Assembly: GCA_017992055.1 (NCBI GenBank)
Contig: JAGOPK010000011.1
Location: 108,281-172,280 of the forward strand
Reading direction: 5' to 3'
Source of the DNA: Burkholderiaceae bacterium
GTDB taxonomy: Bacteria; Pseudomonadota; Gammaproteobacteria; Burkholderiales; Burkholderiaceae_C
Length of the DNA stretch: 64,000 nucleotides
Shown: positions 1-8,803 of the stretch, piece after piece
How the letters are laid out: every line of letters begins with the position of its first letter
Numbering within the stretch: the stretch's first letter is position 1
Notes under the pieces: generated by a model
What the model was told of the DNA's origin: nothing
The model's database searches: none
Seen by the model: the letters and a program-made list of their open reading frames with translations, nothing else
Translations under genes and position numbers: made by a program

Positions 1-27
1 CGACGCGCCCGACGCGCCCTGAACACG

Positions 28-696
28 ATGCCCACCGCGGCCCGCACCGGCCCCCGCGTCGGCTTGCTGGGCGGCAGTTTCGATCCGCCGCATCTGGCCC
101 ATCTGGCCCTGGGGCAAGCGGCGATGGCCCAGCTGGGCCTGACCGAACTGCGCTGGCTGCCTGCCGGGGCGCCCTGGCAGAAGGCCGATCGCCTGGCGCA
201 GATGGCCGCGCCCGAGCAGCGCCTGGCCATGCTGGGCCTGCTGCTGGGCGACGACGCCGCCGCACGCGGCCAGGTCATCGATGATCGCGAGCTGCGCCGC
301 GACGGCGCCACCTACACCATCGACACCATCCGCGAGCTGCAGGCCGAGCGGCCCGAGGTGCCGGCCGAAGACTGGCTGCTGGTCCTGGGCCAGGACCAGT
401 ACGCACGCTTTCACACCTGGCGCGACTGGCCCGAGCTGCTGCAGCGGCTGACCCTGGCCGTGGCCGCCCGCGGCGGCCAGCCGCCGCAGCCGTCGCCCGA
501 GCTGGCCGCGCTGCCGCACCGGGTGCGGCACATCGATCTGCCACCGCTGGACATCTCGGCCAGCGACATCCGTCGCCGCGCCGCGACGGGCGCCGCCGCC
601 CACTCGCTCGCCCCGCTGGTGGGCGAAGCGGTCGCAGGCTATATTGCCCGCCACGGGCTGTACCACTCCTTCTCCCACCCCACAGCACAGGGCTGA
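28..696 (+). CDS. nadD: Nicotinate-nucleotide adenylyltransferase
   Basis: This enzyme transfers AMP from ATP to nicotinate mononucleotide, giving deamido-NAD in the cytoplasmic NAD pathway. The protein has 222 residues, near the usual family length. The nucleotidyltransferase signature GGSFDPPHLAH is at residues 15-25, holding the HxxH-type motif that contacts ATP phosphates, and the C-terminal SASDIRRR matches the second conserved motif (ISSTxxR type). It is followed 10 bases later by rsfS, an arrangement common in proteobacteria (established knowledge), so the two are probably co-transcribed. An in-frame stop just before it suggests an upstream gene ending at base 22. The ATG at 28 is the first good start after that stop. 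Confidence 0.96.
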   Translation: MPTAARTGPRVGLLGGSFDPPHLAHLALGQAAMAQLGLTELRWLPAGAPWQKADRLAQMAAPEQRLAMLGLLLGDDAAARGQVIDDRELRRDGATYTIDTIRELQAERPEVPAEDWLLVLGQDQYARFHTWRDWPELLQRLTLAVAARGGQPPQPSPELAALPHRVRHIDLPPLDISASDIRRRAATGAAAHSLAPLVGEAVAGYIARHGLYHSFSHPTAQG

Positions 697-706
697 CAGG
701 CACTGA

Positions 707-1387
707 ATGGACATCCGCAAACTGCAACGCGCCATCGTCGATGGTCTGGAAGACGTCAAGGCCCAGGACATCCTGGTCTTCAACACCGAGCATCTGTCAC
801 CGCTGTTCGAGCGCGTGATCATCGCCTCGGGCACCAGCAACCGCCAGACCAAGGCCCTGGCCGCCAGCGTGCGCGATGCCGTGCGCGCCAGCGGCGAGCC
901 CATCATGTCGGTGGAGGGTGAGGACAACGGCGAGTGGATCATCGTCGACTGCGGCGCCGCTGTGGCCCACATCATGCAGCCGGCCATCCGCGACTATTAC
1001 CGCCTGGAGGAGATCTGGGGCGGCAAGCCGGTGAAGATCAAGCTCGGCGGTGGCGCGGCCAAGGGCCTGGTCAAGGCCTCGGAGCCCGAGGACGAGGCGC
1101 CGGTGGGCAAGAAGAAGCCGGTGGCCAAGCCGGCACCGGCCCAGAAGGCTCCGGCCAAGAAGGCGGCTCCGGCGAAGAAGACCGCCACCGCCGCACGCAA
1201 GAAGGCCACGGCCCAGCGCCAGCTGGACCGCCAGCCGGCCGCCGAGACCATCGTGGTCAAGAAGCCGGCGGCCAAGAAGGTGGCCGCCAAGCAGGTGGCC
1301 GCGAGGAAACCGGCCGCCAAGAAGGCGGCAGCCCGCCCGGTGGCCGCCAAGAAGGCGCCGGCGCGCAAGACCGCCGCCCGCGGCTGA
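707..1387 (+). CDS. rsfS: Ribosome silencing factor RsfS with long Lys/Ala-rich tail
   Basis: Residues 1-112 are a normal RsfS/Iojap domain ([19 protein letters not shown], the core [34 protein letters not shown]). The family binds ribosomal protein uL14 and blocks subunit joining when nutrients are scarce. Family members usually end near residue 105-130. Here about 100 more residues follow, made almost entirely of Lys, Ala, Pro and Arg in repeats such as KKPAAKK and VAAKK, resembling histone H1 or the tails of AlgP/PhaF. The reading frame is open and the tail is uninterrupted, so it appears real. The tail may add nonspecific RNA or DNA binding (inference). The gene sits between nadD and rlmH as in other Burkholderiales. 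Confidence 0.95.
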   Translation: MDIRKLQRAIVDGLEDVKAQDILVFNTEHLSPLFERVIIASGTSNRQTKALAASVRDAVRASGEPIMSVEGEDNGEWIIVDCGAAVAHIMQPAIRDYYRLEEIWGGKPVKIKLGGGAAKGLVKASEPEDEAPVGKKKPVAKPAPAQKAPAKKAAPAKKTATAARKKATAQRQLDRQPAAETIVVKKPAAKKVAAKQVAARKPAAKKAAARPVAAKKAPARKTAARG

Positions 1388-1400
1388 AGGCGCGGCGCGC

Positions 1401-1871
1401 ATGCGCCTGCTGCTGGCCGCGGTGGGCCACAAGCCGCCGGCCTGGGCCGAGACCGCCTATGACGACTATGCCAAGCGCTTTCCGCCCGAGCTGAGGCTGG
1501 AGCTGAAGGCGGTCAAGGCCGAGCCGCGCACCACTGGCAAGACCGCGGCACAGATGATGGCCGCCGAAGCCCTGCGCCTGGAAGCGGCCTGCCCCAAGGG
1601 TGCACGCCGCGTGGTGCTGGACGAGCGCGGCACCCGCCTGAGCACCGTGCAGCTGGCGGAGCGCCTGCGCGCCTGGCTGGGCGAGGGCCGCGATGTGGCC
1701 CTGCTGGTCGGTGGGCCCGACGGCCTGGACCCGGCGCTGAAAGCCACCGCCGACGAGACCCTGCGCATCTCCGACCTGACCCTGCCGCATGCGATGGTGC
1801 GGGTGCTGCTGGCCGAGGCCTTGTACCGCGCCTGGAGCGTCACCACCGGCCATCCCTATCACCGCGAGTGA
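1401..1871 (+). CDS. rlmH: 23S rRNA pseudouridine-1915 N3-methyltransferase RlmH
   Basis: This 156-residue protein has the normal length for RlmH, a SPOUT-class methyltransferase that uses S-adenosylmethionine to methylate pseudouridine 1915 in helix 69 of 23S rRNA. The start [15 protein letters not shown] fits the family. The knotted C-terminal half is clear: [10 protein letters not shown], then [11 protein letters not shown] (SAM-binding loop), [25 protein letters not shown] and the invariant ending HPYHRE. The frame is open far upstream, but residues before base 1401 would overlap rsfS in another frame and show no conservation, so the ATG at 1401 is chosen. The stop overlaps the maf GTG start by four bases. 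Confidence 0.96.
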   Translation: MRLLLAAVGHKPPAWAETAYDDYAKRFPPELRLELKAVKAEPRTTGKTAAQMMAAEALRLEAACPKGARRVVLDERGTRLSTVQLAERLRAWLGEGRDVALLVGGPDGLDPALKATADETLRISDLTLPHAMVRVLLAEALYRAWSVTTGHPYHRE

Positions 1872-2518
1872 ACAGCGTGCCTGCCGCCCCCAAGCCATCC
1901 GCCGACTTCATCTACCTGGCTTCGCAAAGCCCGCGCCGCCGCCAGCTGCTGGACCAGCTGGGCGTGCCGCATCGGCCGCTGCTGCCCGAGCCCGGGCCCG
2001 AGGCCGAGGCCGCCGAGGCCCTGGAGGCCGTGCTGCCCGGCGAGGCCCCGGCCGCCTATGTGCAGCGGGTGACGGCGCTCAAGCTCAAGGCGGCGCAGGC
2101 CCGTGCGCGCGGGCGCGGCCTGCCGCCCGCGCCCATCCTGTGCGCCGACACCACGGTGGCGCTGGGCCGGCGCATCCTGGGCAAGCCGGCCGATGCGGCC
2201 GAGGCCGCGGCCATGCTGGCGGCACTGTCGGGCCGCGCCCACAAGGTGCACACGGCGGTGGCGGTGGCGGCCTCGCCGACATCGCGCAAGCCGCTGGCCG
2301 CGCTGTCCAGCAGCACGGTGGAGTTTGCTGCGCTGCCCGCCATGGCCATCGCCGCCTACATCGCCACCGGCGAGCCCTTCGGCAAGGCCGGCGCCTATGC
2401 CATCCAGAGCGCCTGGGGCGGGCGCATCGCGCGCATCGCCGGCAGCTACACCGGTATCATGGGTTTGCCGTTGTTCGAGACGGCCGAACTGCTGAGACAA
2501 CTGCGCTTGAACTGCTGA
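1868..2518 (+). CDS. maf: Maf/YhdE-type nucleoside triphosphate pyrophosphatase
   Basis: Maf proteins hydrolyse non-canonical or excess nucleoside triphosphates (dTTP/UTP in the YhdE branch) to monophosphate and pyrophosphate. The diagnostic N-terminal motif is [15 protein letters not shown]; the SxSPRR form with a third Arg matches YhdE better than YceF. Further conserved blocks are CADTTVALG with the metal-binding Asp, [27 protein letters not shown], and [13 protein letters not shown]. At 216 residues it is slightly longer than usual because of a Pro/Glu/Ala-rich insertion around residues 40-60. The GTG start overlaps the rlmH stop (GTGA), implying translational coupling. Confidence 0.94.
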   Translation: MNSVPAAPKPSADFIYLASQSPRRRQLLDQLGVPHRPLLPEPGPEAEAAEALEAVLPGEAPAAYVQRVTALKLKAAQARARGRGLPPAPILCADTTVALGRRILGKPADAAEAAAMLAALSGRAHKVHTAVAVAASPTSRKPLAALSSSTVEFAALPAMAIAAYIATGEPFGKAGAYAIQSAWGGRIARIAGSYTGIMGLPLFETAELLRQLRLNC

Positions 2519-2578
2519 CCGCCCGGCCCTGGCGGCGGCGCGCACGGCGCAGCATCAGAACAAGCCACGCTCGCCGCC

Positions 2579-4078
2579 ATGCACGACATCCTGATCAACT
2601 GGGCTCCGCAGGAAACCCGCGTCGCCATCGTCGAGAACGGCGCGGTGCAGGAGCTGCACATCGAGCGCACGCTGGAGCGGGGCCTGGTCGGCAACATCTA
2701 CCTGGGCAAGGTGGCGCGCGTGCTGCCAGGCATGCAGAGCGCCTTCATCGACGTGGGCCTGGACCGTGCCGCCTTCCTGCACGTGGCCGACCTGCACACC
2801 AGCGGGCCGCATGGCCAGGGGCACCAGGGCAGCCATCCGGCGCGGGGTGACCTGGCCGTGCCAGTGCCCATCGAGCGCCAGGTGTTCGAGGGCCAGACCC
2901 TGATGGTGCAGGTCATCAAGGACCCGATCGGCACCAAGGGCGCGCGCCTGTCCACCCAGGTCAGCATCGCCGGGCGCATGCTGGTGTTCCTGCCGCAGGA
3001 CACGCACATCGGCATCAGCCAGAAGATCGGCTCGCACGAGGCCCGCGAGCAGCTGCGCAGCCGCATGCAGCGGCTCACCGCCACCACCGACGGCTCCAGC
3101 CCCGGCGGCTTCATCCTGCGCACCAATGCCGAGGACGCGAGCGACGAGGAACTGGCCGACGACATCAGCTACCTGCGCAAGACCTGGGCGGCGATCCGCG
3201 CCCAGGGCCTGAGCCGGCCGCCCGGCACCCTGCTGCACGAAGACCTGAACCTGGCCGAGCGCGTGCTGCGCGACCTGGCCAACGAAGGCACGCAGACCGT
3301 GCGCATCGACAGCACGCTGCAGTTCGACGCGCTGAAGTCGTTTGGCGAGGCCTTCACGCCGCGCTCCACCGCCAAGCTGGAGCTGTACAAGGGCGAGCGG
3401 CCGATCTTCGACCTGTTCGGCATCGAAGAAGAGATCGCCCGTGCGCTGGCGCGGCGGGTGGAGCTGAAGAGCGGCGGCTACCTGATCATCGACCAGACCG
3501 AGGCCCTGACCACGGTGGACGTCAACACCGGCGGCTTCGTCGGCGCGCGCAACTTCGACGACACCATCTTCAAGACCAACCTCGAAGCCGCCGGCGCCAT
3601 CGCCCGCCAGCTGCGGCTGCGCAACCTGGGCGGCATCATCATCGTCGACTTCATCGACATGGTGCGCGACGACCACCAGAGCGCGGTGCTGGCCGAGTTC
3701 CGCAAGCAGCTGGGCCGCGACCGCACCAAGACCACGGTGTCGGGCTTCACCCAGCTGGGCCTGGTGGAGATGACGCGCAAGCGCACCCGCGAGAGCCTGG
3801 CCCACATGCTGTGCCAGCCCTGCCCAACCTGCGAAGGGCGCGGCCAGGTCAAGACCACGCGCACGGTCTGCTACGACATCCTGCGCGAGATCCTGCGCGA
3901 GGCGCGGCAGTTCAACCCCAAGGAGTTCCGCGTGGTGGCCAGCGCGGCGGTGGTGGAGATGCTGCTGGACGAGGAAAGCCAGCACCTGGCCGGCTTGTCG
4001 GACTTCATCGGCAAGCCGATCTCGCTCTCGGCCGAGCCTTCGTTCAGCCCGGAGCAGTACGACATCGTGCTGCTGTAG
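2579..4078 (+). CDS. rng: Ribonuclease G
   Basis: RNase G is a cytoplasmic endoribonuclease that matures the 16S rRNA 5' end and degrades some mRNAs. The 499-residue protein starts MHDILINWAPQETRVA, typical of the family, followed by an S1 domain (residues about 38-130: GNIYLGKVARVLPGMQSAFIDVG). The catalytic DNase I-like region carries the Mg-binding aspartates in TTVDVNTGGFVG and IIIVDFIDM. The zinc-link cysteines are in CQPCPTCEGRG (near residue 415). It lacks the long C-terminal degradosome scaffold of RNase E, consistent with the length. It closes the housekeeping run; the next gene is 86 bases away. Confidence 0.96.
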   Translation: MHDILINWAPQETRVAIVENGAVQELHIERTLERGLVGNIYLGKVARVLPGMQSAFIDVGLDRAAFLHVADLHTSGPHGQGHQGSHPARGDLAVPVPIERQVFEGQTLMVQVIKDPIGTKGARLSTQVSIAGRMLVFLPQDTHIGISQKIGSHEAREQLRSRMQRLTATTDGSSPGGFILRTNAEDASDEELADDISYLRKTWAAIRAQGLSRPPGTLLHEDLNLAERVLRDLANEGTQTVRIDSTLQFDALKSFGEAFTPRSTAKLELYKGERPIFDLFGIEEEIARALARRVELKSGGYLIIDQTEALTTVDVNTGGFVGARNFDDTIFKTNLEAAGAIARQLRLRNLGGIIIVDFIDMVRDDHQSAVLAEFRKQLGRDRTKTTVSGFTQLGLVEMTRKRTRESLAHMLCQPCPTCEGRGQVKTTRTVCYDILREILREARQFNPKEFRVVASAAVVEMLLDEESQHLAGLSDFIGKPISLSAEPSFSPEQYDIVLL

Positions 4079-4164
4079 CGCTCCCGCGGGCCGTCGCACA
4101 TCGGCCGCCCCGGGCGGGGCCTCGATCCCGCCAACGGCTTCGGATGGCCTGCTAGGCTGCATCC

Positions 4165-4884
4165 ATGACCGAACCACCACTGCTTGCGACGCTGGCCGAC
4201 GGCGTGCTGACGCTGACGCTGAACCGCCCCGCCAAGCTCAATGCCATCGACAACCCGCTGGCCGAGGCGCTGCTGCACGCCTTGCGCTCGGCCGCCCAGG
4301 CGCCCGAAGTGCGCGTGATCCGGCTGCGCGGCCAGGGCCGGGCCTTCTGCGCCGGACGCGACGTCGGTGCGCCGCCCAGCGACCGCGACCTCGAACTGGT
4401 GCAGGACGTGGCCCAGGCCATCGTGCGCCATCCCCGGCCGGTGGTGGCGGCGGTGCACGGCTGGACCGTGGGTGCCGGCCTCGAATGGGCCATGGATGCC
4501 GATCTGGTCGTGGCCGCCGACGACGCACGCTTCAAGCTGCCCGAGGCCTCGCTGGGCGTGTTTGTCACCGGCGGACTGGTGGCCACCTTGCCGGCCAGCG
4601 CTGGCCTGGCGCGGGCCAAGGCCCTGATGCTGCTGGGCAACAGCTTCGATGCGCACCAGGCCGTGGAATGGGGCCTGATCCACCAATCGGTTCCGGCGGG
4701 GCAACTGGAGGAGGCCTCCTTGGCGCTGTGCCACCGGCTGGCGGCGCTGGCGCCCGATGTGGTGAGCCACTACAAGCGTGTGCTCAATGTGATCGGGCTT
4801 GATCGCTTCGACCGCGCGATCACCGAGGAGTCGGCCGCCATGCGGAGGCTGGTGCCTGCTGCAGACGACGCTCGCTCGGGTTGA
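4165..4884 (+). CDS. Enoyl-CoA hydratase/isomerase family protein
   Basis: A 239-residue crotonase-fold protein. The oxyanion-hole segments AFCAGRDVG and WTVGAGLEWAMDAD are present, as are two acidic residues at the positions of the hydratase glutamates (GAGLEWAM and KLPEASLG), so hydratase chemistry on an acyl-CoA is plausible. It is somewhat shorter than typical 255-260 residue hydratases. No other beta-oxidation gene is adjacent: rng lies upstream, and the downstream operon converges on it with 20 bases between. The exact substrate cannot be read from the sequence. The start at 4165 is the first ATG in frame. Confidence 0.85.
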   Translation: MTEPPLLATLADGVLTLTLNRPAKLNAIDNPLAEALLHALRSAAQAPEVRVIRLRGQGRAFCAGRDVGAPPSDRDLELVQDVAQAIVRHPRPVVAAVHGWTVGAGLEWAMDADLVVAADDARFKLPEASLGVFVTGGLVATLPASAGLARAKALMLLGNSFDAHQAVEWGLIHQSVPAGQLEEASLALCHRLAALAPDVVSHYKRVLNVIGLDRFDRAITEESAAMRRLVPAADDARSG

Positions 4885-4904
4885 CGGCGCCGCACCCGCC
4901 GACC

Positions 4905-5900
4905 TCAGTCCAGCTGCAGCCCCAGGTCCTTGGCCGCCTTGGGCAGCACCGCCAGCTCGCCCTGCAGCACCTCGGCAAAGGCCGCCGCCGTGTTGCCGGT
5001 GGTCGGGGAGACGCCACCCAGTTCCAGCAGCCGCTTGCGGAAGTCGGGCTCGGTGACGATCTGGGCCACCTTCTGGTTCAGCAAGGCCACCGCGGCCGGC
5101 GGCGTCTTGGCCAGCGCCACCAGGCCGAACCACACATCGAAGTCGACACCGCCCTTGTAGCCCTGCTCGGTCACCGTCGGCACATCGGGCCACAGCTCGG
5201 AGCGCGTGGCACGCAGCTGGCCCAGGGCCTTGAGCTTGCCGGACTGGATGAAGCTGCGCGCATCGGCCGTGCCCAGCAGGCCCCACTTGACCTCGCCGGT
5301 CATCAGCGCCTGCACCAGCGGCGCGCCGCCCTTGTAGGGCACATGGGTGTAGTTGCCGTCGGCATTGGCATTCAACAGCTCGGAGGCCAGATGCGACAGG
5401 CCGCCAGCGCCGGCCGAGCCGTAGGGCAGGCCGCCCTTGCCGGCGGCCTTGCCCGCGGCCACCAGCTGGCCGACGGTCTTCCATTCCGAATTGGCCGGCA
5501 CCACCAGCACCAGCGGTGCCAGCGAGACCCGGGCCACCGGCACGAAGTCGGCCGCAGTGAAACCGGCCTTGCTGTAGGTGACCGGGTTGATCGACAGCAT
5601 GCCGGTCAGGCTCATGGCCAGCGTGTGGCCGTCGGCCGGGCTTTGCAGCAAGGCCTGCATGCCCAGGTTGCCGCTGGCGCCCGGCCGATTCTCGACGATG
5701 ACGTTCTGCTTGAGTTCCTCCTGCAGCCGCGGTGCCAGCAGGCGCGCCGCCACGTCGGTGGCGCCGCCGGCCGGGTAGGGCACGATGATGCGGATCGGCT
5801 TGCTCGGGAAGGTCTGGGCCTGGGCCAGGCTGGGGACGGCCGCCAGCAGGGCCGAGGCGATCAGGCTGGCCGCGGCGGCGCGGCGATGGACGGTGGACAT
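4905..5900 (-). CDS. Bug-family (TctC-like) periplasmic solute receptor
   Basis: A 331-residue protein of the Bug/TTT receptor family, which is greatly expanded in Burkholderiales and binds carboxylates in the periplasm. The N terminus is a signal peptide (two Arg, then ASLIASALLAAVPSLAQAQ). The mature part begins with the family hallmark PIRIIVPYPAGGATDVAARL, followed by VIVENRPGASGNLG and DGHTLAMS. No membrane subunits (TctA/TctB) are nearby, as is usual for Bug genes. It is the last gene of the minus-strand operon with the lyase and LeuC/LeuD-like genes (46-base gap), so its ligand is probably the substrate of that pathway (inference). Confidence 0.93.
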   Translation of the reverse strand: MSTVHRRAAAASLIASALLAAVPSLAQAQTFPSKPIRIIVPYPAGGATDVAARLLAPRLQEELKQNVIVENRPGASGNLGMQALLQSPADGHTLAMSLTGMLSINPVTYSKAGFTAADFVPVARVSLAPLVLVVPANSEWKTVGQLVAAGKAAGKGGLPYGSAGAGGLSHLASELLNANADGNYTHVPYKGGAPLVQALMTGEVKWGLLGTADARSFIQSGKLKALGQLRATRSELWPDVPTVTEQGYKGGVDFDVWFGLVALAKTPPAAVALLNQKVAQIVTEPDFRKRLLELGGVSPTTGNTAAAFAEVLQGELAVLPKAAKDLGLQLD

Positions 5901-5946
5901 GCAGGTCTCCTGTGTGTGGATCGTGGGGTGTTCGGGGTGTCGGGTC

Positions 5947-6834
5947 TCATCCAGCGGCCTGGGGCCCCAGCTCGTACAGCGCCTGGCGCTGCTCCAGCGC
6001 CTGCCAGCCGATCACCTGCTTGAATGCCGACATGCTGCTGCGGCCACAGGGCAGCTCGCCCATGGGCGCGCCACGTTGCGCGGCCAGCGCCGCCAGATTG
6101 CTCTGCAGCGCATGCACGATGCTCAGCAGGGTGACGATGGGATAGGTGGCAAAGGCCGCCACCGACTCGATCTGCGCCCGATCGAGCCGGGCCATCCAGG
6201 TGCCTTCCATCAGCTGCAGCGACAGCCGGCGCCCGCAGGCCTGGCGCAGGCGCACCAGGTCGTCGTAGCTGCTGAAGGTGCGCGAGATCGGCTGGATCAG
6301 GTCGGCGCCGGCTTCGGCAAAACGGGCCGCACGCTCCAGCGCCTCGTTGGGATCGGCCACATCGGTGCGCGCGACGATCAGCAGGTCCGGGTCCTGGCGC
6401 GCATCGACGGCGGCGCGCACCCGCGCCACGGCATCGGCCAGCGGCACCACCACCGAATGCGCGGCCGCCGCCGGGCAGCGCTTGGGGCTGAGCTGGTCCT
6501 CGATGGACAGCGCGGCCACGCCGGCCTTCTCGAAGGCGCGCACGGTGCGCGCCACATTGAGCACATTGCCGTAGCCGGTGTCGGCATCGGCAAAGATGGG
6601 CTTGCGCACCACATCGGCCATGTGGTCGACGACCTGGACGTTTTCGCTCAGCGTATACAGCTCCATGTCGGGCTGGCCCAGCAGCGCGGCCGAGATGCCG
6701 AAGCCGGTGGAGAACACGCCGTCGAAGTCGGACTGGTCGACCAGCAGGGCGGACAGCGCATCCTGGGCGCCGGCAAACCAGAAGGTCGGGCCGTTGTCGA
6801 TGCGCTGGCGCAGGGCCTGGCGGGAGGGGCTCAT
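5947..6834 (-). CDS. Isocitrate lyase/PEP mutase-family carbon-carbon lyase
   Basis: A 295-residue TIM-barrel enzyme of the ICL/PEP mutase superfamily. Visible signatures are the metal-binding DADTGYGN, the loop SIEDQLSPKRCP with the catalytic-loop Cys, and VARTDVADPNEALERA. Superfamily members cleave 2-methylisocitrate, 2,3-dimethylmalate or oxaloacetate, or act on phosphonates. The loop is KRCP rather than the KRCG/KKCGH of classical isocitrate lyases. The start overlaps the upstream LeuD-like stop by four bases, so it is co-translated with an aconitase-family dehydratase. Together they could dehydrate or isomerise a branched malate and then cleave it, as in the dimethylmalate steps of nicotinate fermentation (inference). 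Confidence 0.9.
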   Translation of the reverse strand: MSPSRQALRQRIDNGPTFWFAGAQDALSALLVDQSDFDGVFSTGFGISAALLGQPDMELYTLSENVQVVDHMADVVRKPIFADADTGYGNVLNVARTVRAFEKAGVAALSIEDQLSPKRCPAAAAHSVVVPLADAVARVRAAVDARQDPDLLIVARTDVADPNEALERAARFAEAGADLIQPISRTFSSYDDLVRLRQACGRRLSLQLMEGTWMARLDRAQIESVAAFATYPIVTLLSIVHALQSNLAALAAQRGAPMGELPCGRSSMSAFKQVIGWQALEQRQALYELGPQAAG

Positions 6835-7370
6835 GGCGTGCTGCCTTTCGTGGTGCCAGTGCGCGCCTGCAGGCGCGCCTTCAGATAGGGGATCAGGCCG
6901 CCGGCCGCCAGCGTGCCGTGCTCGGCGGCGCCCAGCGGCTGAAGTGGCAGCGCCTGGCCGCGCCCGGGCAGGCGCACCTGGCCGGCCTGCCAGTCGACCT
7001 CGATGTCATCGCCGCGCCGGGCCGCGGCCAGGATGCCGGGGCAGGTGACCAGCGGAAAGCCCATGCTGATCTCGCCGCGGAAGAAGCCGGGCGAAAACGA
7101 CTCGGCCACCACACCGGCGATCCCCAGGTGGCGCATCGCCCGCATCGCCGGATAGTGCGGATGGCCGTAGCCGAAGTTGCGCCCGCCCACCAGCAGATCG
7201 CCTGGCTGCACGGTGCTGGCAAAGCCGGGTTCCTGGTCGGCCATGGCCAGCGCCGCCAGTTCGTGGAGGTCGGTGACCTTGATGTTGCGGATGCCGACGA
7301 TCAGATCGATGTCGTAGTCGTCTTCGTCGAAGACCCAGGCCACGCGGCCACGCAGATTGGCCAGGCTCAT
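6831..7370 (-). CDS. Aconitase-family small subunit (LeuD-like dehydratase swivel domain)
   Basis: A 179-residue swivel-domain subunit of the 3-isopropylmalate dehydratase type. The core GDLLVGGRNFGYGHPHYPAMRAM matches the family's GxNFGxGSSRExA region, but HPHYPAMRA replaces the usual SSREHAPWA, so the active-site Ser/Arg pair is altered. AESFSPGFFRGEISMGFPLV follows, corresponding to the usual FAxIFxxNAxxNG. The frame is open upstream to about 7766, but the chosen ATG overlaps the large-subunit stop by four bases (ATGA), which fixes the start. It is probably not the leucine-pathway enzyme, because leuB and leuA are absent and the partners are catabolic. Confidence 0.88.
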   Translation of the reverse strand: MSLANLRGRVAWVFDEDDYDIDLIVGIRNIKVTDLHELAALAMADQEPGFASTVQPGDLLVGGRNFGYGHPHYPAMRAMRHLGIAGVVAESFSPGFFRGEISMGFPLVTCPGILAAARRGDDIEVDWQAGQVRLPGRGQALPLQPLGAAEHGTLAAGGLIPYLKARLQARTGTTKGSTP

Positions 7371-8680
7371 GCGGTGGCTCCTGCTGTTGGCTGGCCAGCG
7401 TCGGCCAGATAGGGGCGTGGATCGGCCAGGCAGCCTTCCAGCGCCGAGGCCGCGACCACGGCCGCATTGCACAGATAGATTTCCGAATCGACGCTGCCCA
7501 TGCGCCCCGGTGTGTTGAGCGTGCCGGTGGACACCGCGCGCTGGCCGTCGGCCATGGTGGCGATGCGGCCGTAGCAGTAGTCGCAGGTGGGCGAGCTGAC
7601 AAAGGCGCCGGCCTCGACCAGCACCTCGATCAGGCCTTCGCGCGCCGCCTGGGCCATGATGGCCTGGGAGGTGGGCACCACATGCAGCTGGAAGCCGGGC
7701 TTGATCTGGCGGCCGCGCAGCACCTGGGCGGCGATGCGCAGGTCTTCCAGCCGGCCGCTGGCACACGAGCCCAGGTAGCCGGTGTGCACCTCCAGCCCCA
7801 GGTGGGCCGACAGGTCGCGGGTATTGGCCGGGCTGGGCGGCACCACCACGATGGGCTCCAGCGCCGACACGTCGATGTGGACCACGCGTTCATAGACCGC
7901 ATCGTCGTCGGCATGCACCGGCGCCAGGTCCAGGCGCTGGCGTCCTTCCAGCCAGGCCAGCGTGCGTGCATCGGGCGCGATCAGCATGGTGGTGGCGCCC
8001 AGGAACATGGCCTGGCCGCAGATCGTCTGCCGGCCCTCGATGCTCATCGCATCGATCACCGGGCCGGCCAGCTCCACGGCCTTGAAGGCACAGGACGACG
8101 GGCCCAGCACCCGCACCAGGTGGTGGAACACATCGCGCGCCATCACGCCCGGCTGCAGCCGGCCGTTGAGCACGATCTTCACCGTCGGCGGCACACGCAG
8201 CGCCACGGTCTCGGACACATAGGCCTCGAGCACGCCCTTGCGCGCGCCAAAGGCATAGGCGCCGAAGGCGCCGAGCTGGCTGACATGGCCGTCGAAGTGC
8301 ACGATGAAGGCGCCTGGCGAGGCATAGCCCAGCTCGGCCGAGACCTGGTGGCCGATGCCCTTGCGCTCGTGCACCGGCACGCCCTGGGCCGCGCCCCAGG
8401 CGCGGGTGCCGCGGTGCAGCTCTTCCTCCTTGGGCGCGGCCGCCGGAATCATGTGGTCGATGAACAGCACATAGCGCTCGGGCGTGGCGATCTTGTCGAC
8501 GCCGAACTCTTCGCGCGCCTCGCGGAAGAACACGTCGGTGTAGCCCGGGAAGTCGTAGCTGATGACGAAGTCGGGCCGGGCCTCGATCTCGTCACCGGCC
8601 TGCACCCAGGCCCGTCCGCTGGCGCGGGCGAGGATCTTCTCGGCCATGGTCTGGGGTCTGGGTGGTGCTGGCGTTGTCAC
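7367..8680 (-). CDS. Aconitase-family large subunit (LeuC-like dehydratase)
   Basis: A 437-residue [4Fe-4S] dehydratase large subunit of the 3-isopropylmalate/homoaconitase type, shorter than canonical LeuC (about 470). The three cluster cysteines are recognisable in GSCASGRLEDL and PTCDYCYGR. The region that is normally GDSHTSTHGAFGALAFG reads HFDGHVSQLGAFGAYAFGA, so the substrate pocket is clearly divergent. It is the first gene of an operon with the small subunit, the PEP mutase-family lyase and the Bug receptor. A 2-methyl- or 2,3-dimethylmalate-type dehydratase is a plausible role; leucine biosynthesis is less likely. It is divergent from an IclR gene that probably controls it. Confidence 0.89.
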   Translation of the reverse strand: MTTPAPPRPQTMAEKILARASGRAWVQAGDEIEARPDFVISYDFPGYTDVFFREAREEFGVDKIATPERYVLFIDHMIPAAAPKEEELHRGTRAWGAAQGVPVHERKGIGHQVSAELGYASPGAFIVHFDGHVSQLGAFGAYAFGARKGVLEAYVSETVALRVPPTVKIVLNGRLQPGVMARDVFHHLVRVLGPSSCAFKAVELAGPVIDAMSIEGRQTICGQAMFLGATTMLIAPDARTLAWLEGRQRLDLAPVHADDDAVYERVVHIDVSALEPIVVVPPSPANTRDLSAHLGLEVHTGYLGSCASGRLEDLRIAAQVLRGRQIKPGFQLHVVPTSQAIMAQAAREGLIEVLVEAGAFVSSPTCDYCYGRIATMADGQRAVSTGTLNTPGRMGSVDSEIYLCNAAVVAASALEGCLADPRPYLADAGQPTAGATA

Positions 8681-8742
8681 GTTGTGGAAACTCTCTGAAG
8701 GCCGACTGGCTTAGCATTGCAGAATGAAAGCAGCCCAGCAGC

Positions 8743-8764
8743 GTTCGGGTGGAACCCCAGGTTC
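8743..8764. promoter_or_regulatory. Candidate IclR operator (GAACC-N3-GGTTC)
   Basis: Between the divergent LeuC-like operon and the IclR gene lies a perfect inverted repeat, GAACC CCA GGTTC (8752-8764). It is preceded by another GTTC (8743-8746) that forms a second, overlapping dyad with GAAC. The position, about 40 bases before the chosen IclR start, suits an autoregulatory operator. The short arms and high-GC setting leave a fair chance of coincidence. Confidence 0.35.
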
Positions 8765-8803
8765 TGCCGCATCGTGGAAACCATTTGGCGACCAGTCCCG
8801 AGC

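Noticed and set aside
1-22. Possible 3' end of an upstream gene (six codons then TGA)
   Set aside because: Too short to identify; hemF is often upstream of nadD in this order, but nothing here supports it.
4079-4164. GC-rich inverted sequence after rng as a terminator
   Set aside because: The arms overlap with almost no loop, and no T-run follows.
6831-8680. Leucine biosynthesis leuCD
   Set aside because: leuA and leuB are missing, motifs diverge, and the neighbours are a lyase, a solute receptor and an IclR regulator.
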